Assembly: GCA_026122225.1 (NCBI GenBank) | Contig: JANEZZ010000401.1 | Span: 248,001-312,000, forward strand | Direction of reading: 5' to 3' | DNA length: 64,000 nucleotides | From: Heloderma charlesbogerti | Lineage: Eukaryota > Chordata > Lepidosauria > Squamata > Helodermatidae | Shown: positions 42,063 to 53,079 of the stretch, one piece after another | Numbering within the stretch: position 1 is the stretch's first letter | Layout: the number at the start of each line of letters is the position of its first letter | Position numbers and translations under genes: made by a program | The notes under the pieces: model-generated | What the model saw: only the letters and a program-made list of their open reading frames with translations | Told to the model about the DNA's origin: nothing | Database searches by the model: none

Positions 42063-43010
42063 TTGGGGCCTTATAGGCCAGAACCAGCTCTTCGAGTTGT
42101 GCCAAAGAACGGAGTGGCAGCAACTATGGCTCTTCCAAAGATCAAAACTGGCGTGATACGCTCCGTGCATCCGGTTCCAGCTAATAATGGCGGCACTGTG
42201 TTTTGCACTAACTGCAGTTTTGTATGAGCAGCCTTCAAGGGCAAACTCCGCGTAGAACGTGTTGCAATCGTCTTATTGTGCAGTTTGTTCTCCCCGCCCC
42301 CCCAAAGCTGTGACTGGCTTCTAGAACACTCCCAAGTCACTGTGGGGCAGAAAGGTAAATGTGGGTGGTAATTGTTCTCCATCCTGTCCCAGGAAGAACT
42401 TTGGCTCAGTGCAGGTCAGAAAACAAAACCCTGAAGCTTTGCTACAAAGCTGAATCAATTACTAGAATTTCACAACCCTGCTTGTAAATAGGGGTGCCGT
42501 GGAATGTTCTCCCCTTCTGGTTTTCAGGTCAAAACGGAATGATTTGCGGTGGGGAGGAAATCCCCCCCAAGGCTATGTGAATATGCACCCCCCAATCCTG
42601 TTTGGGGCCATTGTTTTTCTAGGTCCCGCTCTTCTTCCTTCCTGACTGAAGTCATGTGGCTGCTCCTACTCAGTCAGGGATCGTGTGGTAAGCAGGCTGA
42701 TGTCACTGTAATGTGCAGCCAGTCAGATCTGGCCATGTGATAATGTCGTTAGGGCAGTTACTTTCATGGAACCACCTTGAGGGCATCTTGTTTTTGTTTT
42801 TCTGACAAGCAGTGTACAAATGACCATCAGAGGTGGCAGGTGGGGTGGGTGTTTTTTTGCAGTGGGGGTGGCAGAGCTGGAAACAGTAGCCCCAAAACCA
42901 TGAGCCATTTCAGCTCGGCTCTACAGATAATTTAATTGGATATACGTAGTAATTTGTCTGAACCACTGCCACTTGACAGAAGTGATGTTAATACTAACTC
43001 AGAATACATT
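42063..43010. other. Spacer, no gene seen
   Basis: Short C-runs and mixed sequence. No supported ORF, repeat or regulatory signature. Confidence 0.25.
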
Positions 43011-43011
43011 T

Positions 43012-43350
43012 TGGCCTTCCCCATCCTGCTGCCCTCCAGATGTGTTGGGCTACAAATCCCAGCATTTTTGTGTTTACTGGGCCTGATGAGAGTTGTAGTC
43101 CAAACATCTGGAGGGTGCTGATTTGGGAAAGCTGCCATGTATCATTTTGTACACCTCTATCATATTTCCCCTTACTCACCTCTTCTCCAAGCAAAACAGC
43201 TGCCAAAGTTGTAACCTTCCCTCATAGGGCCGCCTTGCCCACTCCAGCATCCTCCAAATGTGTTGAGCTACAAATCCCATCATCCCCAGACAGCGTGGGC
43301 ATGTTGAAGTTGTAGTCCAACACATCTGGAGACAACTGGGTTAGGGAAGG
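43012..43350. repeat. Two FB1 copies flanking a LINE scrap
   Basis: FB1 at 43,012-43,135 and 43,235-43,350, each with 'ggctacaaatccca' or 'gagctacaaatcccat' and the inverse 'ttgtagtccaa' arm. Between them 'atttccccttactcacctct' and 'tgtaaccttccctcataggg' is a minus strand LINE fragment. Confidence 0.75.
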
Positions 43351-43847
43351 GCTGGTACATAACTATGCTAAGATAGGAGTTCTTTTATTTTAAAAAGTGC
43401 AGTACTTAGAGGGCGGGGGCAAGCTGATACATTTGGTGTGTTTGTGGGCATGGAAGAGGTTTGTGAAGGGGATCAGGGAACTTTGAGAACTTCCAGAACC
43501 TTCCATCTGATCCTTAGATACCCTTCTCGGAGCTGTGCTTAACCTAGTACCCCCTATACAAAGAGGTTGTTAACTTCATTGCACTGAAATTTCTACTCTA
43601 GTCCACATGTCTTTTTTTTTATGGAGTCATCCACAATTCCTTATTACTCCTGTCATATCTGAGAGCTAAAACTCCACCTCTGCCTGTTGTCCTCTGCAGC
43701 CATAATCCAACAAAGTGTGGTGGGATGGGGAACCATGCCTAGTTTCATTTTAAAACCTTCCGCTTCCATTGCATGTACTGCTAAAAAGATGAGCTGCTTC
43801 TCGCATCGGAACATTTCGCACTGTATAGTAGCTTGCCTGTACAGCAG
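43351..43847. other. Spacer
   Basis: A T-run lies at 43,612-43,620. Nothing else is recognised. Confidence 0.2.
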
Positions 43848-43980
43848 CCTTATCCAGCCTGGTGCCCTCTGGGAGTTTTGGACGACAACTCCCAACATTC
43901 CTGACCACTGGCGTTGCTGGCTGGGGTTGATGGGCACTGAAGTCTAAAACCTCTGGAGGGTACCAAGTTAGGGAAGCATG
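43848..43980. repeat. Fold-back element FB1
   Basis: 'cttatccagcctggtgccct' and 'gggtaccaagttagggaag' are the outer inverted ends. The inner arms are TTTTGGACGACAACTCCCAA and GGGCACTGAAGTCTAAAA. Confidence 0.75.
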
Positions 43981-43991
43981 TGGCAGAAGTT

Positions 43992-44020
43992 TACACACAC
44001 ACACACACACACACACACCC
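43992..44020. repeat. (CA)n microsatellite
   Basis: About 13 pure AC units. Confidence 0.95.
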
Positions 44021-44115
44021 CTCCTTTGTGTGGCTTAGTCTTAGATTTTCATCCTAGAAACACTGCCTTGTACTAGGTAAGACTTCTTGTTTGTCTAATC
44101 CAGTATTATCTACTC

Positions 44116-44427
44116 CAGGGATGTTGAATCTCAAGACTGTGCACCAAATCTAGTCCTCCAGGTTCCACAGTTGGCTCTGACCCCTTCCCCTGACTGTGTA
44201 TTGTGTGATAGTTTCCAGGCATTTGTGTGTTTTTCACCCAATTCTAAAAAGTTAAAATACCTCTCCTAAAGCTTAGTTACTGACAGTAAGAGGTGTAAGC
44301 TAAAATAAGCTGTTATTTTGGCCCTCTTCCCTTTGGCCACACCCCTTTTGTCTTCAGCCCCACCCACCGTTGGAATGCAGCCCCCAAGAGCTTCAGCCCT
44401 GGGCTTGAAAGAGGTTTGACATACGTG
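44116..44427. mobile_element. hAT-N1 MITE, diverged copy
   Basis: Starts CAGGGATGTTGAATC and ends GTTTGACATACGTG. Internal order agrees with 8,400-8,683: 'aagcttagttactgacagta', 'ttattttggccctcttccct' and 'ttggaatgcagcccccaaga'. Confidence 0.7.
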
Positions 44428-45209
44428 GTCTCCGACTAGCAGTCATTCTAAATATTTAAGGAGAAGATTTTTCCGATCACCTACTAACTACAACCCAGAT
44501 GATACCCACCACCCCCAGCTAAGTCACAGTTCTGAGAATCTCTGACTCTGATCCAGAGCACAATAGCCGTGCCAAAATCATGCTGTTGCTATTTTCTATG
44601 GCACAACTATCCATTTCTTTAGCTCACTCATCGTACATGGCATTTTACAAGCCAGATTGCTTATAAACTAAATTTTAGGAGGAGGGGTAATGATCGAAGC
44701 AGGTGACGGAAGGCTTCCGGGGAGCGGGTTTACACGTTAGTGCAGTTAACACATGTTTAGCTTAGTTACAATCTGGGGTGAGCAATAACAATCCAAAGAA
44801 GTAGTGGGATTTGGGGAGTGCTTTGAGGAGGTAAGGCGGCCCCACACAACTTTTGAAAGGACTTCCAGCCAAATGGGGTAGCAAGGAAGAGTGGGCAGAG
44901 CTATGTTTGCAGCCTTGGGCTGGACTAAGTTCCTCTGGGTTAGAGCTGCTCTGAAAACTAACGGCAGCCACAGGCCAAGCAATCGGCTACGTAAATGTTC
45001 CATGCATCTCCTGTTGCGCATAAGCGCAACTTGCTACACAGCTTTGCCCTATTGCTTGGAGATTTAGTATGGCAGTGGATTTAACGAGAAACAGCCTGAC
45101 TCGCTTTGTGAGAGCTTTTGTATGTGCTGCGATGCTTACCATGGTTGCTGCCACATTGTTTTCGGCCCTCAAAGTAGCACTGGTAGCATATTAAAGAGAG
45201 CCTAATGCC
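44428..45209. other. Spacer, no gene seen
   Basis: No recognised family and no coding frame with support. Overlapping 91- and 69-codon minus strand ORFs here look like chance. Confidence 0.25.
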
Positions 45210-45322
45210 GTTTCCCCCAATTGGGTGCCCTCCAGATGTGTTGGACTGCAGCATGCTGGCTGGGCATTGTGGGAGTTGCAGTCCAACACGTCTGGAAGGC
45301 CTCAGGTTGGGGAATGCTTATC
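45210..45322. repeat. Fold-back element FB1
   Basis: GTTGGACTGCAGCATGCTGG and GGGAGTTGCAGTCCAACACG, with CCCCCAATTGGGTGCCC and CTCAGGTTGGGGAATGC outside. Confidence 0.8.
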
Positions 45323-46937
45323 TAATACAAGCTGGGATGCTCTGGAGTCCAGAAAGCACGCAGGGTTTTTTCTTACCCCAATTCCGTGCCTAGGTAAACT
45401 GGAGCCAGGAATCTCGGGCCACCGTTTCGTGCGGGGGGGGGGGCAAGCAAGCGAAGCACCTGATGCCTTGTATCTTGGCTAAAATTGAACCAGAGTGACA
45501 ACAGTCTTGCTGTGGCCACCTCCTGAAGCCTCTGTGCTGAATTTGGGGTGAAGTGGCCAGCCAGCAGGAAGGCCTTTCACTGGGCTAATTATGTTTCTCC
45601 CCTCCCAATCACCACCCTCCTCCTTTGTGGCTAAATTAAGAACTTTACTTTCCTGTTAATGACACCTTTTAGTGCCTCCCCCCCTTCTCTCTCTGTTTTT
45701 TAAAAGCCCTTCTTTTCTTAAAGGCCAAAATAAATTGGAGCTGCAAACATGCAAAGCTGGAACTTCGCACATTTTCATATATACATAATGTGTGCGTGTA
45801 TATGTATATCTGTGTGTGTGTATAAACAATATGATTATTACGAGGGGACTATCATGCCTCTTGAAATGGTGTCCGTGGCATTAGGTCCCCAAGGTGGTTG
45901 CTAAGCAACCAGAGGAGTTCTTTGGTGACTCCCTCTTGAGAAATTTAGAAGTCGGCAAGGCAGCGATTACCGGTGACGAGGACCAGGCCGGTGGAGCAGG
46001 GTTTGTATTCTATGGGTGGTGCATGCTGCTAGATCTGTTGTTCTCCTTTTAAAAAAGCACACACAACTTGCAGAGCATCCCATTGGGAAAACCAGTGCTT
46101 TTATACAATCTTAGCCCAAGGAGGTGTGTGTGGGGGGGATGGATGTTAGTTTACATTTTGTTGCACAGGAAATGTGGTTCATCGTCCTAACGTTGGGGGT
46201 GGGGTGAATCTGATAGGCTGATAATTGTCTCCCCGTATCTGGCTTCTTCCGGTACAGCCCCTGATCCCAAGGGCAATTTTTGCCTGCTTATGATGCACCT
46301 TCTCTGCTTTCTCTCATGGGAACTAAAACACAGATGTGGAGCTCTTTGGAGCCCTCTTCACCCCCTCCCCAGTGTGAACAACAACAAAGCCTGTTGTTCA
46401 CCTGAGTGTGTGTGTGTGCGTGTGGGGAGGATGAAATTGGGGCCAAACGTCGTGTGACATGGGAGGTTCAAAAACAAATCTGATGACCTTTGGGACAGCT
46501 TAAAAGCGGCCGCAGGGAGGGATTGGCTTGGGACAATGCCGTCTTACTGTTCAATATTGCACGCACAGTGGTGTTCCACAGCATTATCTGCTTACTGATG
46601 CTACTTTTGGGGTGTGGGGGTGTAATTTCAGCCAGGAAATGGTCACAGATCTCCCACGTCACATGTAGTTCTGTCCTTCATGTGCCCTTTGTCCGTGTCT
46701 TGAAACAAGTGTCCAAACTACTTCACCTTTATCTATTCCTTGGATTTGCGAGAAACTTAGGAGTGGGTCTTTGGCAAGAGTCCCATGGTCCTTTCTCAAA
46801 TTCAGAAGATAGCCCCTGTGGAATGCCTGATTGCTGACCCAACAGCCTATGAAGCAAGACACTCTCTCATCTCCCTCCCCAATTTCACCTGGCTTTTTGG
46901 AGCCAGCAGAATGATTATATGAGGGTCTAGACCAGCC
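45323..46937. other. Non-repetitive block with RFX-like palindrome
   Basis: This is one of the longest stretches free of recognised repeats. It includes (TG)n near 45,815 and the perfect inverted repeat GGTTGCTAAGCAACC at 45,896-45,910, followed by CpG-containing sequence to about 46,000. No coding frame is supported. It could hold an intronic enhancer. Confidence 0.35.
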
Positions 46938-47000
46938 CTCCCTTGACCTGGCTCCCTCTAGATGCGTTGGACTACAACTCCTATTATTCCCAGCTGTCCA
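46938..47000. repeat. FB1 half-element
   Basis: 'ctagatgcgttggactacaa' then 'ctcctattattcccagctgt': left arm only. Confidence 0.55.
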
Positions 47001-47394
47001 TGTTCAGCAGCAACATACCTCCAGGTGCCAGCACCCACTGCAGACAGGCCAGGACAATTGCTGCTTCTTGCCAAGCTTTGGGGGGTATCTAACACACACG
47101 CACACACCAACCAGCCCTTTAGCAAAAGGTCCCAAGTTTTTTTATTTGCTGAGTGCTCTCACAAAATGGCTGCCATGGCGAAGGGCTTGCTCATTCATGA
47201 AGTGGCTACCATGGTAGGCTTGGCTGGTTGCAAAACACTCATTTCTCCGAAAGCAAACTGCTGAGACTCAAAGAAAAATAACTTGCCTGAAAACCTAAGT
47301 TCAAGGCGGAGATGAGGCCTGAACTCCAAAGCACAAAACCACTCTTTTGAACCCAAATGAGGATTGCAGCTAAGCTCAGAGGGAACAGAGAATT
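47001..47394. other. Spacer
   Basis: (AC)n-like 'acacacacgcacacacc' at about 47,091. Nothing else is seen. Confidence 0.2.
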
Positions 47395-47640
47395 ATTGGG
47401 AGCCAGTGTGCTGTAACAGTTAGAATGTTGGATGGGAAGATCCAGGTTCTAGTCCCCACTCAGCCATGACGCTCACTGGGTAACTTTGGGCCAGTCCCTG
47501 ACTCTCAGCCTAATCTACCTCACTGGGTTGTTGTGAGGATAAAATGGAGAGGAGGAGCATCATGAAAGCCACCTTGGGTTCCTTGCAAGAGGAAAGAAAG
47601 TGGGATCTAAATGTAATAAATGATAAATAAATAAATAAAG
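47395..47640 (+). mobile_element. tRNA-derived SINE (S2), full length
   Basis: The head 'gtgctgtaacagttagaatg' and 'ccaggttctagtccccactc' carry A- and B-box-like segments. The body has 'taactttgggccagtccctg' and 'taatctacctcactgggttg'. The tail is 'gtgggatctaaatgtaataa' with an (AAAT)n end. Confidence 0.85.
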
Positions 47641-48129
47641 ATGGTGCTGGAGGGCAGGCCAGCCTCCCAGTTAAAAAAAAGTTTTAATCTATAAAAAATT
47701 GGAAGAAATAAATTAAATTCAGAAGGGGCAGGGAGCCTGGTGGGTGTTAAGAGAGGAGTCTGTGGGCACCACAGCGGAGACTCCAGGCCCTTAGTTTACA
47801 GGCCCTTTGCTTCTGGTGGCCTCGCATCAACACTGACACGGCCTCTATTCTTCCCAACCCTCAGAAGGAGCGAGGCTTGCTAGCTCCCTCCCTGCCAGAA
47901 AGAACTCTTAGCTGCAGCTCAGGTTCCCTGGGACTGCGGAGCTGAAGGGGAGCACACTCCCATCTGCCAGGGGCCTAAAAGCTGCGGGGGTAGGGGGGGG
48001 CTGTATCTATATTTATTTGTGTGTGTACTGTTCTGAGACCCTCTGTGGTTCATTCAGTTGAACGGTGGGATATAAATCTTGGAAATAAATTCCAGAGTGA
48101 GGCTGAAGGCCAGCCATCGGTTGTCTGAG
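47641..48129. other. Spacer, no gene seen
   Basis: A G-run lies near 47,990. A tail-type fragment with 'gtgggatataaatcttggaa' is at 48,065. Confidence 0.25.
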
Positions 48130-48290
48130 CAGATTGATGTACAGCGGGAATGGGCAGAAATTAGATTTCCAGGTGTTTTTGGACTTCTTTTCCCAGCGTT
48201 CCTGACCGTTGGCCAAGCTGGGAAGGGCTTCTGGGAGCTGAAGTCCAAAACATCTGGAGATCTACCTTCTGCCCACCGCTGCTGAACAGG
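48130..48290. repeat. Fold-back element FB1
   Basis: 'gcgggaatgggcagaaatta' with 'tctaccttctgcccaccgct' outside. TTTGGACTTCTTTTCCC and GGGAGCTGAAGTCCAAAAC inside. Confidence 0.7.
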
Positions 48291-49004
48291 AAGGCCTTCA
48301 TGCTAGCAGGGTGAGGAAAGAGGGTGGGTTGCCCCATTTCTCCCCACTTGCTCTCGTAGGGGCCTTCCACTCCTTCTCAGCCATGCCGACAAACTGCACC
48401 TCTGCTCCTTGACAGATCAGCTCATGGAGGGTATTTGTCCATCCTTGCAACTTTTAACACCCAAAACCTTACTTTTTGGAGCTCATGCTCTTGAGATCCT
48501 GAATTCTGCATTTAATATGATGATGAGATAATAGACTCATAACAAACATCAGCACCAGCGCCTACTAGCCCCATTCTGCCAGCTGTCATTTTAAATCTCC
48601 CACAATGCTCATGATGTGTCATTCCGGGGCGTTGCAAGAAATTTAAAAAGGAGACTCATAGGTGCGGCCTCCAGGTAAACCCAGATCCCACCTGGAACCA
48701 GCCCTGGTAACAATGAACCAAAGAGAGCAATATATGGCCCACATGGCCTCGCAGAACCATTTTTAATTAATTAATTTAAAGTATTTTTATCCTGTTCCTC
48801 AGCCATAAAGGCTTCCGGAATGGATTACATATAATCAGTAAAACAAGATAGTTCCTGCCCCTGCAGGCTTGCAATCTAAAAAGACATGATGCAAAAGGAA
48901 ACAGCGATGGGAAGGGGCGGGAGATTAGTGGTCATTCAGCAAAACTGGGTGGAATTGCCCAGCTTCTCTTATCTCCCTCTCTTCTGTCTGTATCTGTAAT
49001 TTAA
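48291..49004. other. Spacer with LINE tail
   Basis: 'cctgttcctcagccataaag' and 'gacatgatgcaaaaggaaac' (48,785-48,905) form a tail-type fragment like that at 23.9 kb. No gene. Confidence 0.3.
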
Positions 49005-49460
49005 TAAGTACTATTTATTTTAGATCCCACCCTTCTTCATAGAGAGCCCAGGGTGGTTAACAGTCTTCGTAAACACAGCACTCCACACAAACAGCATTGA
49101 AATCATAATTCTAAAAACACAAATAAAACCAAAGCATAAAACCAACTTCAAAATAGGCAGGTAAACAGAAAAGCACTTGCTTATACCCCAGAAGTTCGCA
49201 GAAATAAATGCATTTCAACTGGCACCTAAATGACGACAGCTGATGCTGACAATCAGATCTCCATTGGAGCTGGGGTGCCACCACCAAAAAGGCCCTGGCA
49301 TGTGTAGTTGCGCCCCCCCCCCCCAGGCCACACTCAGTCAAGAGCACCTTAAGCAGAGCCTCTCCATCAGATCTGGCTGGTACTGGGAAAGGCGATTTTT
49401 CAATTACTTGGGTCCTGAGCCCTTTAGGGCTTCACACACTAGTACTTACACCTAGACATA
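49005..49460 (-). repeat. Unclassified interspersed repeat (U1)
   Basis: 'agagcccagggtggttaaca', 'ctggggtgccaccaccaaaa' and 'ggccctggcatgtgtagttg' share order and wording with 49.7-50.27 kb ('ctggggtgccacagcagaaa'). Confidence 0.55.
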
Positions 49461-49544
49461 CTCATGAAAGGCTTTGGATGTGTGTTGCTCTTCTCATGTG
49501 ACTGGCCCAACAGACCTGTGTCTAAGAAAAGCCTGAAAGTTGGT

Positions 49545-49695
49545 CACGTCCAGCATCCTGTTTCCCACAGTGACCAACCAGATGCCTTCAGGAAGCCCAC
49601 AAGCAGTGCATGAAGGCAACTGCTGAACATGGAGATTTAATAGAGACATGATGGCTAATAGCCACTGATGTCTCCTCCTCTTTGAATTGGTTTAA
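49545..49695 (-). mobile_element. CR1-like LINE tail
   Basis: 'ccagcatcctgtttcccaca', 'gaagcccacaagcagtgcat' and 'tgatggctaatagccactga' equal the 54.17 kb fragment in order. Confidence 0.7.
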
Positions 49696-49699
49696 TCTC

Positions 49700-50270
49700 C
49701 ATTTATTTATTTATTAATGAATGAATGACATTTCTATACCACCCAATAGCCAAAGCTCTCTGGGCGGTTCACAACAATTAAAACCAAAAAATATAGCATA
49801 AAATACAATATAAAATTTAAAAGTTTTAAACTACAGTATAAAAGTAAAACCAAAATAAAACCTGGCAGCAATGCAGAGCTTTAAAATACAACAACTGATT
49901 TAAAACAATAGAAGTAAAAGATTAAAATATAATAAATTGCCGGGGGGGGGGGGAGGTCTTCCCCTGGCACCGGAAAGAGCACAACATAGGCCCCAGGCAA
50001 ACCTGTTTAGGAAGCTCATACCACAACTGGGGTGCCACAGCAGAAAAGGCCCTCTTCCTGGTAGCTACCTGCCTCACTTCTTTTGGCAGGGGCTCCTGGA
50101 GAAGGACTGCTGACGCTGATCCTAGGGTCCAGGCAGGTACATATGGGAAGAGACAGTCTTTCAGGTAACCTTGCCCCAGCCTTTTAGAGCTTTGGATGTA
50201 GTACCAGCACTTTGAATCGGGCCCAGACCTGGACTGGCAGTCAGTGCAGATGGAAAAGTACAATATGCCC
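49700..50270 (-). repeat. Unclassified interspersed repeat (U1), long copy
   Basis: Runs from (ATTT)n and 'cccaatagccaaagctctct', then 'gggcggttcacaac', through a poly-A-rich zone. It continues to 'ctcataccacaactggggtg' and 'gcccagacctggactggcag'. No ORF survives, but the arrangement suggests a LINE 3' end. Confidence 0.55.
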
Positions 50271-50277
50271 AGTCCCC

Positions 50278-50475
50278 CTTAACAGTCTCGCTGCCCCTTT
50301 ATACCATCTGAGCCAATGGCTGTCACTGAGTTCCATAGGTTAATTTGTGCCTTTTTTTTTTTTTTTAAGAAGGACTTCTCTTTGCCAGTCTAGAATCCCT
50401 TATCCATCGACTTCATGGGGTAAAGCTCTTTAAGTTCTAGTATTATGAGAAAGGGAGAAAGACCCACTCTTCTCT
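50278..50475 (-). mobile_element. CR1-like LINE fragment
   Basis: 'gagttccataggttaatttg', 'cccttatccatcgacttcat' and 'aagttctagtattatgagaa' repeat in order at 56.83-56.96 kb. Confidence 0.65.
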
Positions 50476-50502
50476 CTCTCCCTCTCTTTTCTCCAAATCA
50501 TG

Positions 50503-50822
50503 GGTGAGAAACTTGTGACCCTCCAGACAGGAACATAGGAAACCGCCTTATACAGTGTCAGACCCTTGATCTATCTAGCCCAGAATTGTTGACACTGAAT
50601 TGGCACCAATAGCTCTCCAGAGTCTCAGATAGAGACCTTTCCAAGCCCTGTCTGGAGATGCCAGAGATTGAACCTGGGACCTTTTGTATGCAAGCAAGGC
50701 CTCTACCACTAAGGTACAGTTCCTCTCCTATTTTGGCCTACAACTCCCCCCATCCCTCACCATTGGCAAAGACTGCTGGGAATTGTAGGCCAAAAATCAG
50801 GAGAGTCACAACTTGCCCAACC
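50503..50822. repeat. FB1 copy split by an S1 SINE
   Basis: The left FB1 arm ends at 'gtgaccctccagac' (about 50,532). The right portion resumes at 'tattttggcctacaactccc' (about 50,730) and ends 'gagtcacaacttgccc'. The intervening 200 bases are an S1 SINE, so FB1 was present first. Confidence 0.75.
50530..50730 (-). mobile_element. tRNA-derived SINE (S1) inserted in FB1
   Basis: Starts on the + strand 'ggaacataggaaaccgcctt' and ends 'gattgaacctgggacctttt', 'caaggcctctaccactaagg', the inverted tRNA-like head. It is the best preserved S1 copy here. Confidence 0.85.
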
Positions 50823-50837
50823 CTGCATAATTCTATC

Positions 50838-50912
50838 AGGGTGCGGTCTTGGCTGGGGAATGCCAGGAGTCGTAGGACTTTTTGTGTGTGTAAACATGCA
50901 CAGGATTGCGCC
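50838..50912. mobile_element. FB2-type MITE, right half
   Basis: 'ggctggggaatgccaggagt', 'cgtaggactttttgtg' and 'aacatgcacaggattgcgcc' are the FB2 right arm and terminus. The terminus is cut by the hAT element that follows and resumes at 51,355. Confidence 0.7.
50905..50912. repeat. 8-bp target duplication of hAT-N2, left
   Basis: ATTGCGCC, identical to 51,355-51,362. Confidence 0.9.
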
Positions 50913-51354
50913 TAGGGGTGTACAAACCCCATTCACCTTCATCCGCTGGGAGGTCTGCGGGGGTGGGGTGGGGGGAGGCAATCTGGCCCTCCCCCTGGAA
51001 TCCTCCCTGGCCGGCTCCGCTCCGCTGCGAGTCTGCAGAGCTGCCAGCTGCTGCTGGACTTCCGGCCGCAGCTGGTCTACGGACGCAAATAATGTCCAGC
51101 ATAGTGGATTTACGTAGCCTATCACGGCAAAAGGGAAGGGCGCAAATGGTGTCCGCTACGCCGGACACCATTTTGTATCCGCACAGGGGCAGCGGACAGA
51201 CCCAGCCAGACCCGGCGGTGCCAGGTAGGATCCGGCCAGGTCACATTTCGCGGGCTGGTGGGGTGGGGTGGTCCATTCTGCCACCGACTGGGGGGGGGGG
51301 ATTCTAAGAATCCGGCCTCACTGGAGTCCGTGGCAGAATTCTCCGCCATCCCTA
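50913..51354. mobile_element. hAT-like element hAT-N2, 442 bp
   Basis: Flanked by exact ATTGCGCC duplications of 8 bp, the hAT length. Termini are TAGGGGTGTAC and, inverted, TAGGGATGGCG. The interior is GC- and CpG-rich (e.g. 'cggctccgctccgctgcgag'), with the inverted motif GGTGTCCG/CGGACACC at 51,148-51,170. No transposase ORF is seen, so it is nonautonomous. CpG richness could make it look like a small CpG island. Confidence 0.88.
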
Positions 51355-51362
51355 ATTGCGCC
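51355..51362. repeat. 8-bp target duplication of hAT-N2, right
   Basis: ATTGCGCC, followed by CTC, continues the interrupted FB2 terminus. Confidence 0.9.
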
Positions 51363-51519
51363 CTCTTTATAAGGTCTCTCTCCACCCCAGATTTGTTTGC
51401 TCCTTGCTAAGCAGGAAAAACAAAATCCCAATGGCTTTAGGAGAGGTGTTTCAGGGCCCTCCTAGCCATTTGGGTTGTCCTTTGCCTATACCTTTCCTAG
51501 CCTTTTTAAGATTCCATGA

Positions 51520-51600
51520 CCAGATCCTGGCAGGTGGCTGCTGAGAGTTGCAGTCCAACACCTTGAGAGAACCAGGTTGGGGAAGGCTGCAGTATACCAG
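51520..51600. repeat. FB1 half-element
   Basis: 'gagagttgcagtccaacacc' and 'accaggttggggaaggctgc': right arm only. Confidence 0.65.
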
Positions 51601-52269
51601 TTGTGGCCATGCTCTGGATCCATATTGCCCTTTTGTATTGCAAATTGTTTGTGTTGCCCCTCCTTCACCACCTTTTGTGGCACCTGCCCTCTCCCCAGAA
51701 TCGATCCCCTCTTGGCTTGTTCTCCGTAGCCTCCTGCCTACCATGAACCATTGGCCATCCAGTGTCTTTATTTGCTCCTTCTGTACATATCCATTTCGTC
51801 GATTCCACCTCCATGTTGACTCCTCCAAATGGTTCCTTCCTGGCATCTCTCTTCTTTTAATGACACACGATTATGGCCTCACTTGCAAACTACTCTTCCA
51901 TTTCCAGATGGGTTTTTATTTATTTAATTCCCTGCTTCTTCTTCTTTTATTTCTTTTTTTTTTTGCAGTGAGTCAAGCAACTTCTTCCTGTGTTAACTGT
52001 TTATAGGGTTTGAGGAAAGATCTGATGTTTGAAATAAGAGCACTCCGCTTTTTGTGGTGTGTGGGGGATTTGTGGGTCAGCAATGATGGCAACGGCATCG
52101 GGGAAGCTTTTTTTGTGCTGGACGTGGGGAGAACAGCTCGGTTCAAACACCAGGCCTGAAGATGCGGGTGTGGCTTTGCTATATTAAGTTTTGGGCTGGT
52201 GCCAGCATAGTATTGTGGTGACCATTTTAAGGGAAATAAAAGTCTGGCTTTCTCTGGAGGCCCGAGGCC
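51601..52269. other. Spacer, no supported gene
   Basis: A 152-codon + frame (51,548-52,006) crosses here. It has no recognisable domain, and its C-terminal part is a T-rich run of Phe/Leu, so I treat it as chance. Confidence 0.3.
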
Positions 52270-52520
52270 CTTTACCAGCTTTTCCCAATCTGGGGCCCTC
52301 CAGATGTGTTGGATTACAACTTCCATAATCCTCAGCCAGCCAGAGCTGCTCTATACTAGGAAATACACAAGAGAGGGCTTTCTCCACAGTAACCCCCATA
52401 CCTCTGGAATGGGTTACCATCTGCTGCCCATCCAGCCCCATCACTGCGGGCTTTTAGGAAGACCCTGAAAATGTCCTTATTTACTTTGTAAAAGCGGGAG
52501 AGCTTTCAAAATAGGCCCAC
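52270..52520. repeat. FB1 half and unclassified LINE-like fragment
   Basis: 52,275-52,340 is an FB1 arm ('cagatgtgttggattacaac'). It is followed by 'gagagggctttctccacagt', 'cctctggaatgggttaccat' and 'gaagaccctgaaaatgtcct', reading like the end of a LINE ORF with a W/L-P motif. Confidence 0.5.
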
Positions 52521-52773
52521 GAATAGAAGAGAAATGTCTCCGGATGCTGGAACAAAGATTTTATTTGTTAAAAAGCCCAATGCATTGTGGCCTATTTGTA
52601 TTTTAAGGCCTTCTTCAGGGGTTATAAAAATGTCTGCAGAAATTCTTATAATAAATACCTTCTACTAAAATTCACTGGCAACTCAGAAAAGTGTTCTGAA
52701 GGCTGTAGAGAACTATCTATTAGGGAAGTTTGTAAAGAAGTTTTTTCAAGTGTCTTGGGAACATTTCAGTAAT
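52521..52773. other. Spacer
   Basis: AT-rich. No feature recognised. Confidence 0.2.
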
Positions 52774-52912
52774 GGTTCATAAGAACATCAGAAGAGCCCT
52801 GCTAGATCAGACCCAGGGTCCATCTAGTCCAGCATTCTGTTCACCATGGCCAACCAGCTGTCGGCCAGGAACGCTCAAGCAGGGCTTTGCTGCTGTTTGT
52901 TGTATCTGGCTG

Positions 52913-52943
<31 letters not shown>

Positions 52944-53025
52944 GAATTTAATGTTGTAAGCCGCCTTGGGAGGGCTTCTGCCTTGAAAGGTGGCCTAAAA
53001 TATTTTAAATAAATAATATAATAAC
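52774..53025 (-). mobile_element. CR1/L3-like tail, (ATT)n and SINE tail
   Basis: 'cataagaacatcagaagagc', 'cctgctagatcagacccagg' and 'catggccaaccagctg' form the inverted LINE terminus. (ATT)n follows at 52,913-52,942, then 'gtaagccgccttgggagggc' tail sequence. Confidence 0.7.
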
Positions 53026-53079
53026 ATTGACTTGATTCTCCTTGCCAGCCAGCAGTTGGAAACCTTTGGCACCTGTTAG

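Noticed and set aside
50930..51350. Third CpG island/promoter
   Set aside because: The CpG-rich block coincides exactly with the hAT-N2 element bounded by its 8-bp duplications.
51548..52006. 152-codon plus strand ORF
   Set aside because: Starts in an FB1 arm and ends in a T-rich Phe/Leu run. No domain.
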